From NCBI RefSeq assembly GCF_964340395.1, contig NC_135550.1, forward strand, positions 27,824,176-27,884,175: a stretch of DNA of 60,000 nt, read 5' to 3'. The stretch comes from Glandiceps talaboti (taxonomy: Eukaryota > Hemichordata > Enteropneusta > Spengelidae). Each line of letters begins with the position of its first letter. Within the stretch, counting starts at the first letter, position 1. Below, one piece after another: positions 28,301-38,324 of the stretch. The position numbers were made by a program, and so were the translations under genes. A model generated the notes under the pieces. The model was not told the DNA's origin. It was given only the letters and a program-made list of their open reading frames with translations, and made no database searches.

Positions 28301-28828
28301 CATATAGATTTATATTAAGTATCATTTAGTACTGTGTATATTTGATGTACCAGTATTTTTTTCAATGTTTCTCAATGCCGTTAACATAATTCAATAACCC
28401 TGCAAATAGTACCATCAAAAGCAATACTTAGGACAGTTCAGTACCTGTTTTTATCTATTTCAAACTGCACTACAGTAACAAGTTATAATGTATATTCCTC
28501 TATATAATGATAACTTATAAAATCCTTCAACTCAATAATCATAGGACAGTACATACAACAGTTCAAATTCAGTGCCATGTTTAGCATACTAAAACTTAAA
28601 AGTATAACTTACCCCACCATGAAGATACCTGAGAAAGAAGTCCAACAAGAAAGATTTTCCTTTTCTGAATGCCCCAGCAACTGATACAACTATCACTCTC
28701 TTGTCTCTTATGTTATCTCGTAAGAGAATCTTCTCCAGGGCTTCTTCGTCAAGCTCAAATGTGTGTTCATCAGCATTTGATATAACTATTGGTACAGCAC
28801 TACCTGCTATGGTTCTTTTTTCACTCAT
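13222..28828 (-). CDS. ATL: Atlastin, ER membrane-fusion GTPase (complete, 11 coding exons)
   Basis: Atlastins are dynamin-superfamily GTPases of the ER membrane. They dimerise in trans on GTP hydrolysis and fuse tubules into three-way junctions. Eleven GT-AG exons join in phase into 524 residues, near the 541-558 of human atlastins. The P-loop GAFRKGKS is at 52-59 (R55 matches the catalytic arginine), the G3 motif DTQG at 126-129, and the RD guanine-specificity motif at 197-198. A three-helix-bundle middle domain covers about 265-420. The transmembrane hairpin spans about 427-475 (from [10 protein letters not shown] to FTWAYIRY), and a basic amphipathic tail ends in SLEKKQK. Exons: 28613-28828, 22737-22877, 22116-22220, 21536-21643, 21316-21408, 19139-19277, 18761-18888, 18360-18416, 17615-17686, 15675-16106, 13222-13305. 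An acceptor 5 nt before the start codon shows at least one upstream non-coding exon. Confidence 0.97.
13735..15125. repeat. Degenerate ~60-bp minisatellite in atlastin intron 10
   Basis: About 14 copies of a unit close to GGAACTTCAAGCAGGCTAGG followed by GTCAACATCTCAAACAAATC and a T/C-rich end with CCCATG. They lie in three blocks: 13735-14215, 14575-14815 and 15045-15125. Most copies are diverged, but a 51-nt stretch is repeated identically at 13989-14039 and 14042-14092, so unequal exchange or slippage was recent. Confidence 0.85.
14995..15017 (+). repeat. Homopolymeric G tract (23 G)
   Basis: Twenty-three consecutive G on the plus strand, between blocks of the minisatellite. Length is prone to assembly and sequencing error. 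Confidence 0.9.
15675..16106 (-). CDS. ATL: Atlastin coding exon 10 (end of bundle and transmembrane hairpin)
   Basis: Residues 354-497. Begins [15 protein letters not shown], then [13 protein letters not shown] and [17 protein letters not shown]. Two hydrophobic segments follow (about 427-475), forming the membrane hairpin, and the exon closes with the start of the cytosolic tail. Donor TCG|GTAAGT, phase 0-0. Without splicing, the frame would run 35 codons into the intron. Confidence 0.97.
16520..16760. repeat. Short tandem duplication, ~60-75-bp unit, atlastin intron 9
   Basis: Three to four diverged copies of a unit containing CCAGTTTGGAGGCCATACCA, AAGTAAAATAGTTTTAC and GGTAAGTTCTTG. Confidence 0.7.
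17615..17686 (-). CDS. ATL: Atlastin coding exon 9 (24 codons)
   Basis: Residues 330-353: [20 protein letters not shown] then EMEQ, a middle-domain helix. Acceptor ACTAG|GCT, donor CAG|GTTAGC, phase 0-0. Confidence 0.96.
18360..18416 (-). CDS. ATL: Atlastin coding exon 8 (19 codons)
   Basis: Residues 311-329, [19 protein letters not shown], part of the middle domain and very close to human AYIKIYQGEELPHPKSMLQ. Acceptor TTTCAG|GCA, donor CAG|GTGTGT, phase 0-0. The exon has no internal ATG start. Confidence 0.96.
18761..18888 (-). CDS. ATL: Atlastin coding exon 7
   Basis: Residues 268-310. Contains [18 protein letters not shown] and [18 protein letters not shown], leading into the three-helix bundle. 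Acceptor CTTGCAG|AT, donor AAG|GTAAGG, phase 1-0. Confidence 0.97.
19139..19277 (-). CDS. ATL: Atlastin coding exon 6
   Basis: Residues 222-267 plus the first base of 268. Contains [19 protein letters not shown] and [15 protein letters not shown], a hallmark atlastin block. Acceptor TTTTAG|CTT, donor TCAG|GTAAAA, phase 0-1. Confidence 0.97.
20875..21031. repeat. 157-nt inverted repeat (long hairpin) in atlastin intron 5
   Basis: Left arm 20875-20946 and right arm 20961-21031 are reverse complements along their length, with a few mismatches. The outer ends are ACACATGTTGACTGA type and the inner ends GTGGGTCA..CCAACA type. The loop is 14 nt. It could be a small foldback or MITE, or a hairpin in the pre-mRNA. 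Confidence 0.85.
21316..21408 (-). CDS. ATL: Atlastin coding exon 5 (RD guanine-specificity motif)
   Basis: Residues 191-221, [18 protein letters not shown]. The RD pair at 197-198 replaces the usual N/TKxD G4 motif, as in atlastins and GBPs. Donor AAG|GTAAGC, phase 0-0. Confidence 0.97.
21487..21505 (+). promoter_or_regulatory. CTCF-like motif
   Basis: GCCACTGGGGGCGCTGTTT resembles the CTCF core CCASYAGRKGGCRSY. It lies in atlastin intron 4, just upstream of the exon 4 donor in plus coordinates. Motif match only. Confidence 0.35.
21536..21643 (-). CDS. ATL: Atlastin coding exon 4
   Basis: Residues 155-190: [19 protein letters not shown] then TEYGRLAL, nearly identical to vertebrate atlastins. 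Acceptor CTGCAG|GTA, donor CAG|GTGAGA, phase 0-0. Confidence 0.97.
22116..22220 (-). CDS. ATL: Atlastin coding exon 3 (G3 motif)
   Basis: Residues 120-154, beginning [21 protein letters not shown] is the G3 motif that contacts Mg2+ and the gamma phosphate. It continues [15 protein letters not shown] and ends CAA|GTAAGT in phase 0. Confidence 0.97.
22737..22877 (-). CDS. ATL: Atlastin coding exon 2 (switch I region)
   Basis: Residues 73-119. It contains the family block [17 protein letters not shown] and WSEPFL, which includes the switch I threonines. Acceptor CAACAG|GGT, donor GAG|GTAATC, phase 0-0. Confidence 0.96.
23341..23353 (+). promoter_or_regulatory. Perfect DR1 nuclear-receptor motif
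   Basis: AGGTCAAAGGTCA, two AGGTCA half-sites one base apart, the classic HNF4/RXR-heterodimer arrangement. In atlastin intron 1. Confidence 0.4.
23821..23915. repeat. Three tandem copies of a ~40-bp unit
   Basis: Each copy contains AGTGATACATTTTGT followed by an A/T-rich spacer, in atlastin intron 1. Confidence 0.75.
27202..27232 (-). repeat. C-rich run; G-quadruplex-type on transcribed sense strand
   Basis: Plus strand shows C runs of 9, 7, 5 and 4 separated by single A. The minus strand, which is the sense strand of atlastin intron 1, therefore carries four closely spaced G runs. Confidence 0.8.
28613..28828 (-). CDS. ATL: Atlastin coding exon 1 (start codon, P-loop)
   Basis: Residues 1-72, starting [10 protein letters not shown] and carrying [14 protein letters not shown] and the P-loop [13 protein letters not shown]. 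It ends GGG|GTAAGT in phase 0. The exon itself extends 5 nt upstream of the ATG to an acceptor CTATAG|GCACA, preceded by a long pyrimidine tract, so the rest of the leader is on a separate exon. Confidence 0.96.
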
Positions 28829-30930
28829 TGTGCCTATAGCAAATAGAAAAAAAGTGGGGTTTTATTATTTGTGATAAGTTTCTGACTATGTGTTGATTTG
28901 TTTTTAGAGCTCAGCTGAGAAAAAATATCTGTTGATTTACATTATAAGACATTCTGGTTATACAGAACAGCCAATCTCAGTTCAACCTCAGGAACTTCTA
29001 AATCCTACCTAGGCTGGAAGAGCAATGAGGTTTGTAATATGTACATATTGGATGCTTTTACTGTCCTATCTGTTACACAGAAGCATGCTTCAACATGTAG
29101 GACTTATCCACCACAGTTTCAGAATCGTGGCAACTATATTGGGAAGATTTCTAGACACTTTTCAAGGGGATTTACACTGACACTAGACCATTGTTACTCC
29201 ACCAGACATTGGAATCTGTCCAGAAGATCATCACATTTATGATACAAAGAGGATCGATAAACATGCTGAAATTTTCTTATCAAATATAAACACAATGGTT
29301 TGCCTGTGCTGTGCTGGTTATATCAATTTTTTCTTACACTTTGTACGAGCTTGCTTAACAAAGTCCTTTGCCAAATGCTACACTAGCAAAGGACACTATC
29401 ACAGCAAGATAGCCATGTCTCTGACTCTGTGCTAGATTAATATTGACACTCCCACATACTACAGAATACATTGCAATTTTATTCATAATTCACATTTCAT
29501 TATTCATACAATTCTTCTGCGTTTTTCAATAACTGAAACAGTGTGAGAAAAAAGACAATAGTTGCATAAAGCAAACATCAATTGTGGTATATGCCATTAA
29601 ATGTAAAGCAAAGAATTATATAACGCACAACTCATTACAGATTGTTATATATCCACCATTTAGCTGACTAGGCCTGGAAAGTAGCTAGTTTATCTAATCT
29701 TAAAATGCCTCATTCTACCATTTACTTAATTTTATGAGCTAGAATGGTGTACATGAGCCTCATTTACTTGAACAAGAGTAATTCTACATAGTTACAAGAG
29801 TAGGTTGAATATGTGAAGAGAGTTCCTCTTGTAACATATGGTATGCTGTCATTTCAGGTTATTACCATCCAACCTTTTCAATGACATACTGTTATTAGTG
29901 TTAATGGGTTGACTGGTGGTAATATAACATCATGATTCTCTTATCTGTCTAAATGGTATAAATTCGTGTCAACACTGGTAACTTGTACCAACACTCACAT
30001 ACTAGATCAAAGTCTGAATATACATTGTCATACAATCAGTGACACTTGCATGATATCTATCAATGCCACTATTATGTCTTCACCAGTCCAGTCAGATAGT
30101 TAGCCTGCAGTCAGCACAGTAGGGAGTCATACAAAGCAAACAAAGATAAGCAGTCGTTTGGTTTTGAATGCCTCATTTGCATACAAGTCAGTGTTTTTTT
30201 CAAACTCTAATAACATTTCACGGTGAATTTACAGAAACGTAATTTTTTCACGAGATTGTCAAGGACATTCAGAGGGTTCCATTGATGTATTTTTTGTGTG
30301 ATATTACTATAAAGTAACTGGGTTCTTGTCGATTCAAAAAATCCTGTATGGTTACACCACCATGATCTCCAAACAATGTATTACTTTTTAGTGTTTTCAT
30401 GTACTCCACTCTTTCAAACTACCCATATAGTTAGAGGAACACTTCAACTACATTACCTATGAATGTCAATCCATTTAAGTTTGCGTGAGGGCCAAGTCCA
30501 ACCTTTTTAGGTAGCAGTGCAGAGAGGTCACACTGTATCAATGAGTTTTCAGTGGTGGTGGGTGTTACGTAACAGCCACATTGGGGTCATCTCTGGTCAT
30601 TTACTAAGGATTCTATTCTACTGCACACTTTTTCTTACTGATACTACATCTACAGTCAATATCATTTGTCCATGGTCGAGTTGTAGTTTCCCTTTTTTAT
30701 ATTATACAATTTCAACAGTTTTATCAACAATCTGTATAGGAATCAGGAGGGGTAAATGAGAAACTCACACTTAGTCAGTGTTGTGCATGTTTTTCTTCAA
30801 TCCTTTACACAGTAATATATCATGGGACAAATGTTTGCGCATACTTCCACTTCACATAGTATAGCTGTATTTTGTTCTGTTTGACATAATATTTAACTTA
30901 AAAGGGGACTACTAAAGTGACCATAATAGG

Positions 30931-31352
30931 TGAGAATGGGGTTTGTAACAAGGATTTTGAAAGTATCAAAAAGTGTGTAATGGTACAATGATTAATAGTT
31001 GTTTCTCCATCTTTTAATTTCATGTCATTTATTGAGTTACAATCTTGAACTTGGTATGTTTTTACACGTTATTTTGACTTTTTCCAAACATTTCATTCCA
31101 AGCTGAGCTAAAGTAAAAAGACATGCAACTCCAAAGCAGAATGCATACACAAGTATATCACATAAGGAAATACACATGTTTTACTTATAAACACTTGTTT
31201 ATTTTTTAAATATATATTTTTAAAATCAATATTTACATATTATATAATCTCTAACTGCTCTTCATCACTATCTATGTTCATTTCTTCCAACACATTCTCT
31301 GGCCAATCCAATGAGAATGGGGTTTGTAACAAGGATTTTGAAAGTATCAAAA
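30931..31352. repeat. 41-nt exact direct repeat pair
   Basis: The same 41 bases, starting TGAGAATGGGGTTTGTAACA, occur at 30931-30971 and 31312-31352. The second copy lies inside the possible terminal exon. Confidence 0.9.
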
Positions 31353-31491
31353 TCTGAGAAAATGTCTGACTGAGTATATATTTCCTTGTGGCCAATCTTG
31401 AAAACTTTAATAATCTTACGATTTGCTTTACCCATCTTCGTGATTGGTACAATAGTACCATTGAAATAGAAAAACTTGCCATGTTTCACTA
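31200..31491 (-). other. Possible nested terminal exon or decayed gene copy
   Basis: A strong acceptor (a long T tract ending ATAG at about 31491) is followed by an 80-codon frame, MASFSISMVL to DSDEEQLEII, ending at 31240-31242. AATAAA follows about 40 nt later. A second frame over the same DNA (KHGKFFYFNGTIVPITKMG and on) looks equally protein-like in its first half, suggesting a frameshifted copy of some gene. It could be an alternative 3' end of atlastin leader transcripts. I do not recognise the peptide. Confidence 0.3.
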
Positions 31492-32300
31492 TAAAAAAAA
31501 ACATAAACATATTACAAGTTACACACAAGGTTGAAATTTTGTTTTGAGAAATAATACAATTAAACTGCAACCACTTGTAATTGTATCAGAACAATGGCAA
31601 ATAGCAAACCCATATTAATAATCATATAACTTCTACCTTCTTTAATGCATTTTTTGTTGTTTGTAATGTTAAACTTTGTATGGTTTTGTTTTATTTGGAT
31701 TTTGTTATGTATGTGATCGAGTGTATCACCCCAAAAAAGTTTTAAAATAAATGAAATAATCACAATTAAATAATAATATATAATAATGATGATGATAATA
31801 GACCTCAGCATTTCAGTCATTAATACACAATACAATAGCTCCCTTATTCTAATATACACAAGTACATTTAAACCCACTTTCACTTGAATTTTTCACTTAC
31901 ACTTACGTATAATCGCAACCTATAAAGTATTAGTTAGGTTTACATGTACAGCCTGGAATGTCAAAGTTACACGACATGAACAGCAACTGTTGGATATCCA
32001 ATGTACATGCTTCTCTTTTTCTAAAACAAAACTACAATAGTTACAAATGTCCTAATACGAACAGCAAGAAAGAAATGTTTGAACATTGACCACTGCATTG
32101 AGTTTTCAAATAATTATGTACATTGGAGCTAATACATCCTTGGTACAACGTAACACTGGATTTTACCGTGTGCTTTCGAGTCATGCCAGGCTTTGAAAAC
32201 CAGAACATCATTCGTTTCGTACTGATACAAAAATTCCACACCGATCACAGTTATTGTTACTCCACTTATAAATGCAATCTCACTTTTACCCGTCACTTAC

Positions 32301-32400
32301 CAGTTTCACGGGAAGAGCTGTGTAATCTTCGGCTGACCCGTCCGTCTGCCTTTCAAGATCGCTCGGACTGACTGGTTCCCGCAATAATAACGCATGGCCA
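32301..32400 (-). promoter_or_regulatory. Candidate atlastin leader exon and promoter (proximal)
   Basis: A strong donor, ACTG|GTAAGTG, ends a GC-richer segment at 32301. A perfect CRE, TGACGTCA, lies at 32606-32613, about 200 nt upstream. The exon contains a short upstream ORF starting MAMRYYCGNQ that stops before the donor. The transcription start is not visible. Confidence 0.4.
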
Positions 32401-32605
32401 TGACAACCTCGTTCATGTAGTATTTTAAATAAAGCTTATAATTACAACCGTAACGCATTTGATTACACAAATATATATTAAGTAGACTATTTTTGTAAAA
32501 GTGTTCATCAAAGAGTATTTCTTTGGTACGATTTCTTTCACTAACCCTTTAACCTCGACAACAGATATAAACTTGTAATTTCCACAGTTGGAACGAGTCA
32601 GCGTA

Positions 32606-32613
32606 TGACGTCA
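32606..32613. promoter_or_regulatory. Perfect CRE palindrome
   Basis: TGACGTCA, consensus for CREB/ATF factors, in a locally CpG-containing segment. Confidence 0.5.
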
Positions 32614-32621
32614 TAAAATAA

Positions 32622-32690
32622 CAAGGTTGACCTAGTTAACGCGTCCGCTTCTTGTGCTAGGCTTGTGACGGAGGGTCGATTTCGCCGTCG
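32622..32690 (+). repeat. Possible tRNA-derived SINE fragment
   Basis: The order CCTAGTTAACGCGTCCGCTT, a short variable part, then GGGTCGATTTC resembles the D-arm, anticodon-arm and T-arm (B box GGTTCGANTC) of SINE heads. It is degenerate, and its position beside a CRE promoter means it could also be ordinary promoter sequence. Confidence 0.3.
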
Positions 32691-35600
32691 ATTTTCTCCG
32701 TTGTTTCGAGCCCCCACTACAGGAGACTTTACAGTTCTGTTTTTGAAGACATGTAAAAATGGAATTTGAACTTTTTTATCGTATTTTTGTGCGTGAACCA
32801 TAGGTCCTTCATCCGAACTCGTGATAGCAGAATCACATTTTCTAAAGACTGTTACGGTAAAACTTCGTAAAAAATTCGACACATGAAGACGGTACTATTG
32901 TAAATATATTGTGAAAGTTTCGAGCTGGTATCTCTCTTAGAAATATCGAAAATGCTCTTTTGAAATCTTTGAGTTTAGCGTGAGTGAGCGTTCACTGTGG
33001 CGGTTAATTTCAAATTAATTCGTTTGATCTTGCCGGCCATTTCCGCAGGCTAGCGATCCGACTGAGTCTGTGTACTGGTATAATGGCTGTCTTTTTGAGT
33101 TGTTTGCATACTGATAATGGCTCACTGTACTGTACACTTTCACTCTACATGCTATGGAGTGCAATACTGCATGCTATACATGCTATGTTTTAGACATGAC
33201 TCCCACTGAAAACTGTATATCATTGTAATACTCAATTTATTAGTTGTGGAATATTTCAAATGTGATAGAGACAAACGTGTAGTCTGGTGGCATCATAGTG
33301 TAAATCCCCATGAAACGATGGATCATTGGGTCAAAAGTATCACAATTACATTTTCTGTGAGATGCAAAGATATGTCAATAAATTTACCAGGAATGTGGAT
33401 TTATGGCTTTAGTATGATCATCATACTTCAAATACCATATGAAGTCATGTCACATTTTTTTATTTCATTCTAGTGGAGACAGAGTAATACAGTACAATGA
33501 CAATGACAGGCAATGGCACTATATAACAAGGAAATCAATTGTGTGAACATAATCCATAAGTTGTAACTCAATTCACTAGAAGTGCTATATCATAATTGTT
33601 TGTAAACACATTATCATTGCATACTAAGAGTCTCAGGCTGCTCAAATTTCAATGTAATCTGTCCAGGTTCACACTTGATACACATTACTACAAACTGTTC
33701 ATGACCTGGTCAATCACCTGAACTAATACTTACATGTAATAGCCAAGTGAACTGTTTTGGTGTAACCTGGTTACTGTAGTCTCTTCAGTTACACCAAGAC
33801 AAGACACTGAGCAACTGAAAACTAAACGCATCACCACCAAAGCCTCTACACTATGTGAAGGATTCCATAAAACAACCACGGCCCAAACAAATACCCTATT
33901 ACCAGTAAATATTGCAATTACATTTAAACATATCCATCAGAATATTCTGATGAGCCAATTTATTTACACAGTTGCCAAACTACAACTTAGAAACAACTCA
34001 TTCATGCTGGCAGGCAAATAAGTCTGGTGGTAACAAACATACTAATATGCATTGGTATTTGTATACAGATTGGTAGGCAACATTTATATGGTGTTGTCAC
34101 CAAATACAATGAATGAATTGGATATTCAGAGATGCAATGCGTATACCAGTATATTACAAATGTTTGTTTAATTAAACAGTTTATAAATATGGTGTGCACT
34201 GTTGAGACTTCAAAGCTCTTCTGTAACCTACATTATAGTATTAAGCCTAGCTTTATGACATATTCTACATTAAATTATTCCTACAAACCTTTGGTTTCTA
34301 GACAGGCTATATAATTATTTACACCCTAAAAATAATGGTTCATGTATTAGGCTGTATTGGACTTACATGACTTTACTTCCTTATTTCTTTATCTATCTAT
34401 CTTACTTGTTAGTGATATTGATCATTCTAAATAATTACTGACTTATTGCCAATATCAGGATTCCAATACTATTGTACATAAGGGTTTCTTTTTTAATGGC
34501 ATGCTTGTACTATGCAGACTTCACACACTTTGACTAAAACAAATGCATTTTTTGCTGTACACTTATGTCTGGTATTCCAGTATACTTACTAGCCTGTCTA
34601 CTGGCTGAAATTGTGACTCCTACATTTGCTTAACAATTTCAATATTTGATAGTGAACTAGTGTAGTGGAGTCACAGATTCTGCCAGTGGCCCAGCAATAT
34701 GTTTACATGTACACTGTAATCTACACTGAGAGAAATGAACTGATCAAAACAGAAGCACATACATTTTTTGCAAAACTAACTATGTGTGTGAAACCCATAG
34801 AAATAATATTTAGCTGGCAGTTTGACACTGCATAGTGAGATTCACCATAGATGTATTGTATGTTAACAAGACTTTACTTCACAATCCTTCTGTCACAGAT
34901 ATATTTGGCTCAAAGACCTTGCCTCTGCAAACCATGTAAGTGTGGACTTTGATCACCAGAAATGACACATATCCTTATTTGCTGTCTCTAGTGAAACCTT
35001 GGTAATGACACTGATACACAAATATGGATAAAACTATGATAGTTTAGGTGCTAAAGTGTATCCTTTAGATTGACCAACAACAAAAGACTAAGGACGCACC
35101 ATTTTCAAACAGTTTTAAAGTTTAAAATTGATAAATGTCTTTAAAACAATGTTGGCAAGTGCATTAACAGCAGAAATGAATTGGTATCAATATTCTTTAA
35201 GACGAAAAAATTGTGGCTGATCTCGTTCTATGTTAAAATCTAAACTTAGTTTTTTTTAAAACTACATTCATATCTGTTGTATACCCGGGGATAAATAATA
35301 TGGTACATGTACCCATGTTTACAAAACAGCTGGTATTCTGTTCATATTTGATGTCAACGTTTTCAGTCAATATACAATATTTAAAGATAAGCTTGTGGAT
35401 TACATTTATTTATGTATGAACTTTTGGCAATATTTCCTTTACTTGCCATTTTTGCTCAAATTTCTACTGTTATTTTGAAACCAAGAATTTTAAAACTTGA
35501 AAGGTGGGTGTGCAGTTGAGTCTTCACAAGTGTTGTCAACTAAAGTGGCTCACGTCGTTTGTTTGTGATTCATTGTTTTCAAACCTGACAATGTGACACA

Positions 35601-36190
35601 AGACAAGTAGCTGCTACTCCTTCAAATCCACATATCAATCTAATGATACACTTCATATAAATTATAAAACACTTCGCTTTACTATTCCGTTTGTCTTTGA
35701 ATTTAGTCGAGAAACTTACGCAACAGGAGGTAGTGTTTAAACGGTTGATAATAGGGTGCAAAGGTTTGTTAACAGTTTGAGATGAAGTGAGTGACTGACA
35801 GGTAGACAAAACATAACTGTTTACCGTTCGATTACTATCGAGGGCCGACTGACAATAATATCGGCACGGAACATTACAACTTACAAGCAGCTGTGGTATT
35901 CCACCCTGCCACGTGGAATATGTAAACCATTTACACAACCTACATATCTAAGACAAAGACATTTCTATGTAGGATACCTTTTCATAGGCAAGAGTTTCAT
36001 TCATTTATCAATACAAATACACGCAATAACATTCTGAACACCTGAGTTTGAACATGACAGGCGGCGACGGTCTACTTGACCGGCCAGGGAAACTCCTCCG
36101 CTACAATTTTACATCACTTAGGATTTCTCTCGAGAAATCCATCGAAACTCTTCCAAATTATTCTCTGTTCAAGTACGCTTAAAACCTTAC

Positions 36191-36310
36191 CTTTTCTGCT
36201 TTGTGATACCTATTGTAATTGACAGCTTTGATGACAAGCAAGTCACAAATGTTAGCGGGATATTTCTTCATTCGACTACGACGTTGTCCGCCATATTGCT
36301 TTGAATTGTA
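36191..36310 (-). promoter_or_regulatory. Candidate atlastin leader exon 1 with upstream ORF (distal)
   Basis: The segment ends at a strong donor AAAAG|GTAAGG. It carries AATATGGCGGACAA, a YY1-type element that also opens an 8-codon upstream ORF (MADNVVVE, stop at 36268-36270). Immediately upstream lie CACGTG (36312-36317) and an overlapping CRE TGACGTCA (36316-36323). This is the most promoter-like sequence in the atlastin 5' region. Its link to the exon at 28833 is inferred from position and strand. Confidence 0.5.
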
Positions 36311-36311
36311 T

Positions 36312-36323
36312 CACGTGACGTCA
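36312..36323. promoter_or_regulatory. Overlapping E-box and CRE
   Basis: CACGTGACGTCA combines CACGTG (USF/MITF/TFE type) and TGACGTCA (CREB/ATF type), sharing two bases. Confidence 0.55.
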
Positions 36324-37170
36324 GTTGTGACCTTTGACAATCGAATCGTTTCTACTGTTTTGGCATATATGATGATGACTCGTTTAGTGCAGTGACTCAT
36401 GTGACTCGTCATAACCTTGAGGAAATATGACGTAGCCGAGTTATGATCTAAAACACAGGACGAGCGATCAATGAAACTTCTCATACGGTGCAGTGTAGGA
36501 CTGTACTGTTTTACATACTAAATTCTTTGTCATTTCATTGATATAATAACAGTTTTTGTTTTATTTGTAAAATAAAACGACTCATATAATGGGCCTATAA
36601 ACTGTTTTTTTTTTTGTAAATTAAGTATAATATTATACATATTCATATTATATATATATAGTTGTGAGCTAATATTCTATACTCAAGGTGATGGTATTGT
36701 TTTATTATTCGTAAATACCTAATAATGCCAGTTTGCATTATGACCATCCTTGGAATTAGCTCACAAGTGATTGTGCCTCTATCATAATAACGTAACTCAT
36801 TCTCGCCGGGCGTGAATAGACCCAATATCTTTGTATTTATAGTGTCAATTTTCTTACTATAAACTTATTTACAGAGAAAGAGTACATTGAATCACAACCT
36901 CTAGACATGAGTGACTGGCTGTGTTGGGGTGGAACTAGGTGGAACATTCGAACAGCATCGATCGCGCATCTGGCTAGCCAGATCGACGTCCGATATATTT
37001 CGAGGGGGCGCACTTTCGTCTACTTAGATGTCTATCAGTCACACGAGTATCTGGTATCATACATGTATTAAAAAGAAAGGACTCGTTCTCATTACACGGG
37101 AATTGTCAATTTTACTACGCTGCCAATAAAAGGAACACAAAACAATACATAAAAAAATAAAAAAATAAAA

Positions 37171-37452
37171 AAATAAATGAATGACAAATGAACAAGCAAA
37201 CGAACGAACGACAAGTATAGGGACAAATAAAATAATGAAATAAACCAGCAAATAAACAGATACTCGTTTGGGTATACTAGATATGTTTTTTGTACCCATC
37301 ACTATAAAAAAACACAGTGATGGGTACAAAAAACGTATCTAGGTATACCCCCACGAGTATCTGTTTATTTGCTGGTTTATTTCATTATTTTATTTGTCCC
37401 TATAAGCTTACTTGTCGTTCGTTCGTTTGCTTGTTCATTTGTCATTTATTTG
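37171..37452. mobile_element. Foldback element with ~135-bp arms
   Basis: Left arm about 37171-37303 and right arm 37316-37452 are near-perfect reverse complements. Differences are small indels, such as an extra AGCTTA in the right arm. The loop is 12 nt. Inner ends read GTACCCATCACT and AGTGATGGGTAC. No transposase is seen. The form fits a foldback or MITE insertion; transcribed, it would make a long double-stranded hairpin. Confidence 0.85.
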
Positions 37453-37976
37453 ATAGATTATTTATTTGTTTGTTTTGTTTTGTTTTGTTTGTCACACGGT
37501 TCCTGGGTGAAAATCGGAACACGGTCGTCAGGAACTAGATAGACTAAGTTAAAATGCAAAAGGTATTGTTTCATAGACCCTACACACGTGTAGGGTTGTG
37601 CATTGTAAATCCAAATATGTCTTCTTCTTTTTAAAAAAATGTAATCATGGAAGTATCTACTTCATGATGATGCAATATATGTGCCACTCATCGGGTACGT
37701 AGACAGGCTAGTGTTGGCAACCCGATATTCAAGTAAATGTAACACGTGCCTACAAGAAATGAAAACATGGATTATATAGACGAATCTAGCCAATATCATA
37801 ATTCATGGCAATGCATGGGTGGTAGGATAGGATAAATGCGCGTTTTTAGGACTGCGATACTCAGCTATAGTTTATTTGGCATGTGTGTAGCCTACGCTTA
37901 TGCAGACAAAGATTATACCCCGACTTTTAAAGGCGTACTCGCTCAACTAGACCATATTCAAGAAATAGTTTGTTAG

Positions 37977-38006
<30 letters not shown>
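37977..38006. repeat. TAA trinucleotide microsatellite
   Basis: About nine uninterrupted AATAATAAT-type repeats. Confidence 0.9.
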
Positions 38007-38009
<3 letters not shown>

Positions 38010-38324
38010 TTTTTTTGTATTTAATAACGGTTTTAAGGGTCTTACTACAAAGATGCAATTCTTTTCATGGGTGAAATTTGTTTACAAAATTCGGAAACTT
38101 TTCGTAAGTTATCAATTTCAAAAACTCTCCATTTCTTAAAGGCATATTTGCTGCAACGGGCCACCATTTTTGGTATGTTCTGTCATTAAAAAATACGTTA
38201 AAACTACACTGCAAATGGTCCAATCACTCTAATTAGAAGATTTACCTGTCTACTAGTCGTCAATGTTACTTCAAAGTGACATACGAGAGCTGTAAAATAT
38301 TTGGCCGACTGGCTTCATTTTCAA

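Larger units (their letters stand above)
28834..36190 (-). other. Atlastin 5' intron(s) with candidate alternative leader exons
   Basis: The acceptor just before the atlastin start codon needs an upstream donor. Strong minus-strand donors follow GC-richer segments at 32301, 35720 and 36191. Between them the sequence is AT-rich. A possible small terminal exon (31240-31491) and a tRNA-like fragment (32622-32690) lie inside. Confidence 0.5.

Noticed and set aside
32598-32882. 94-codon minus-strand frame near the proximal atlastin promoter
   Set aside because: It runs through CRE and tRNA-like promoter sequence, with no matching splice phase and no domain.
37057-37538. Two hydrophobic frames with similar starts (MGTKN...) on opposite strands
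   Set aside because: They are the two arms of the foldback read outward, not a gene pair.
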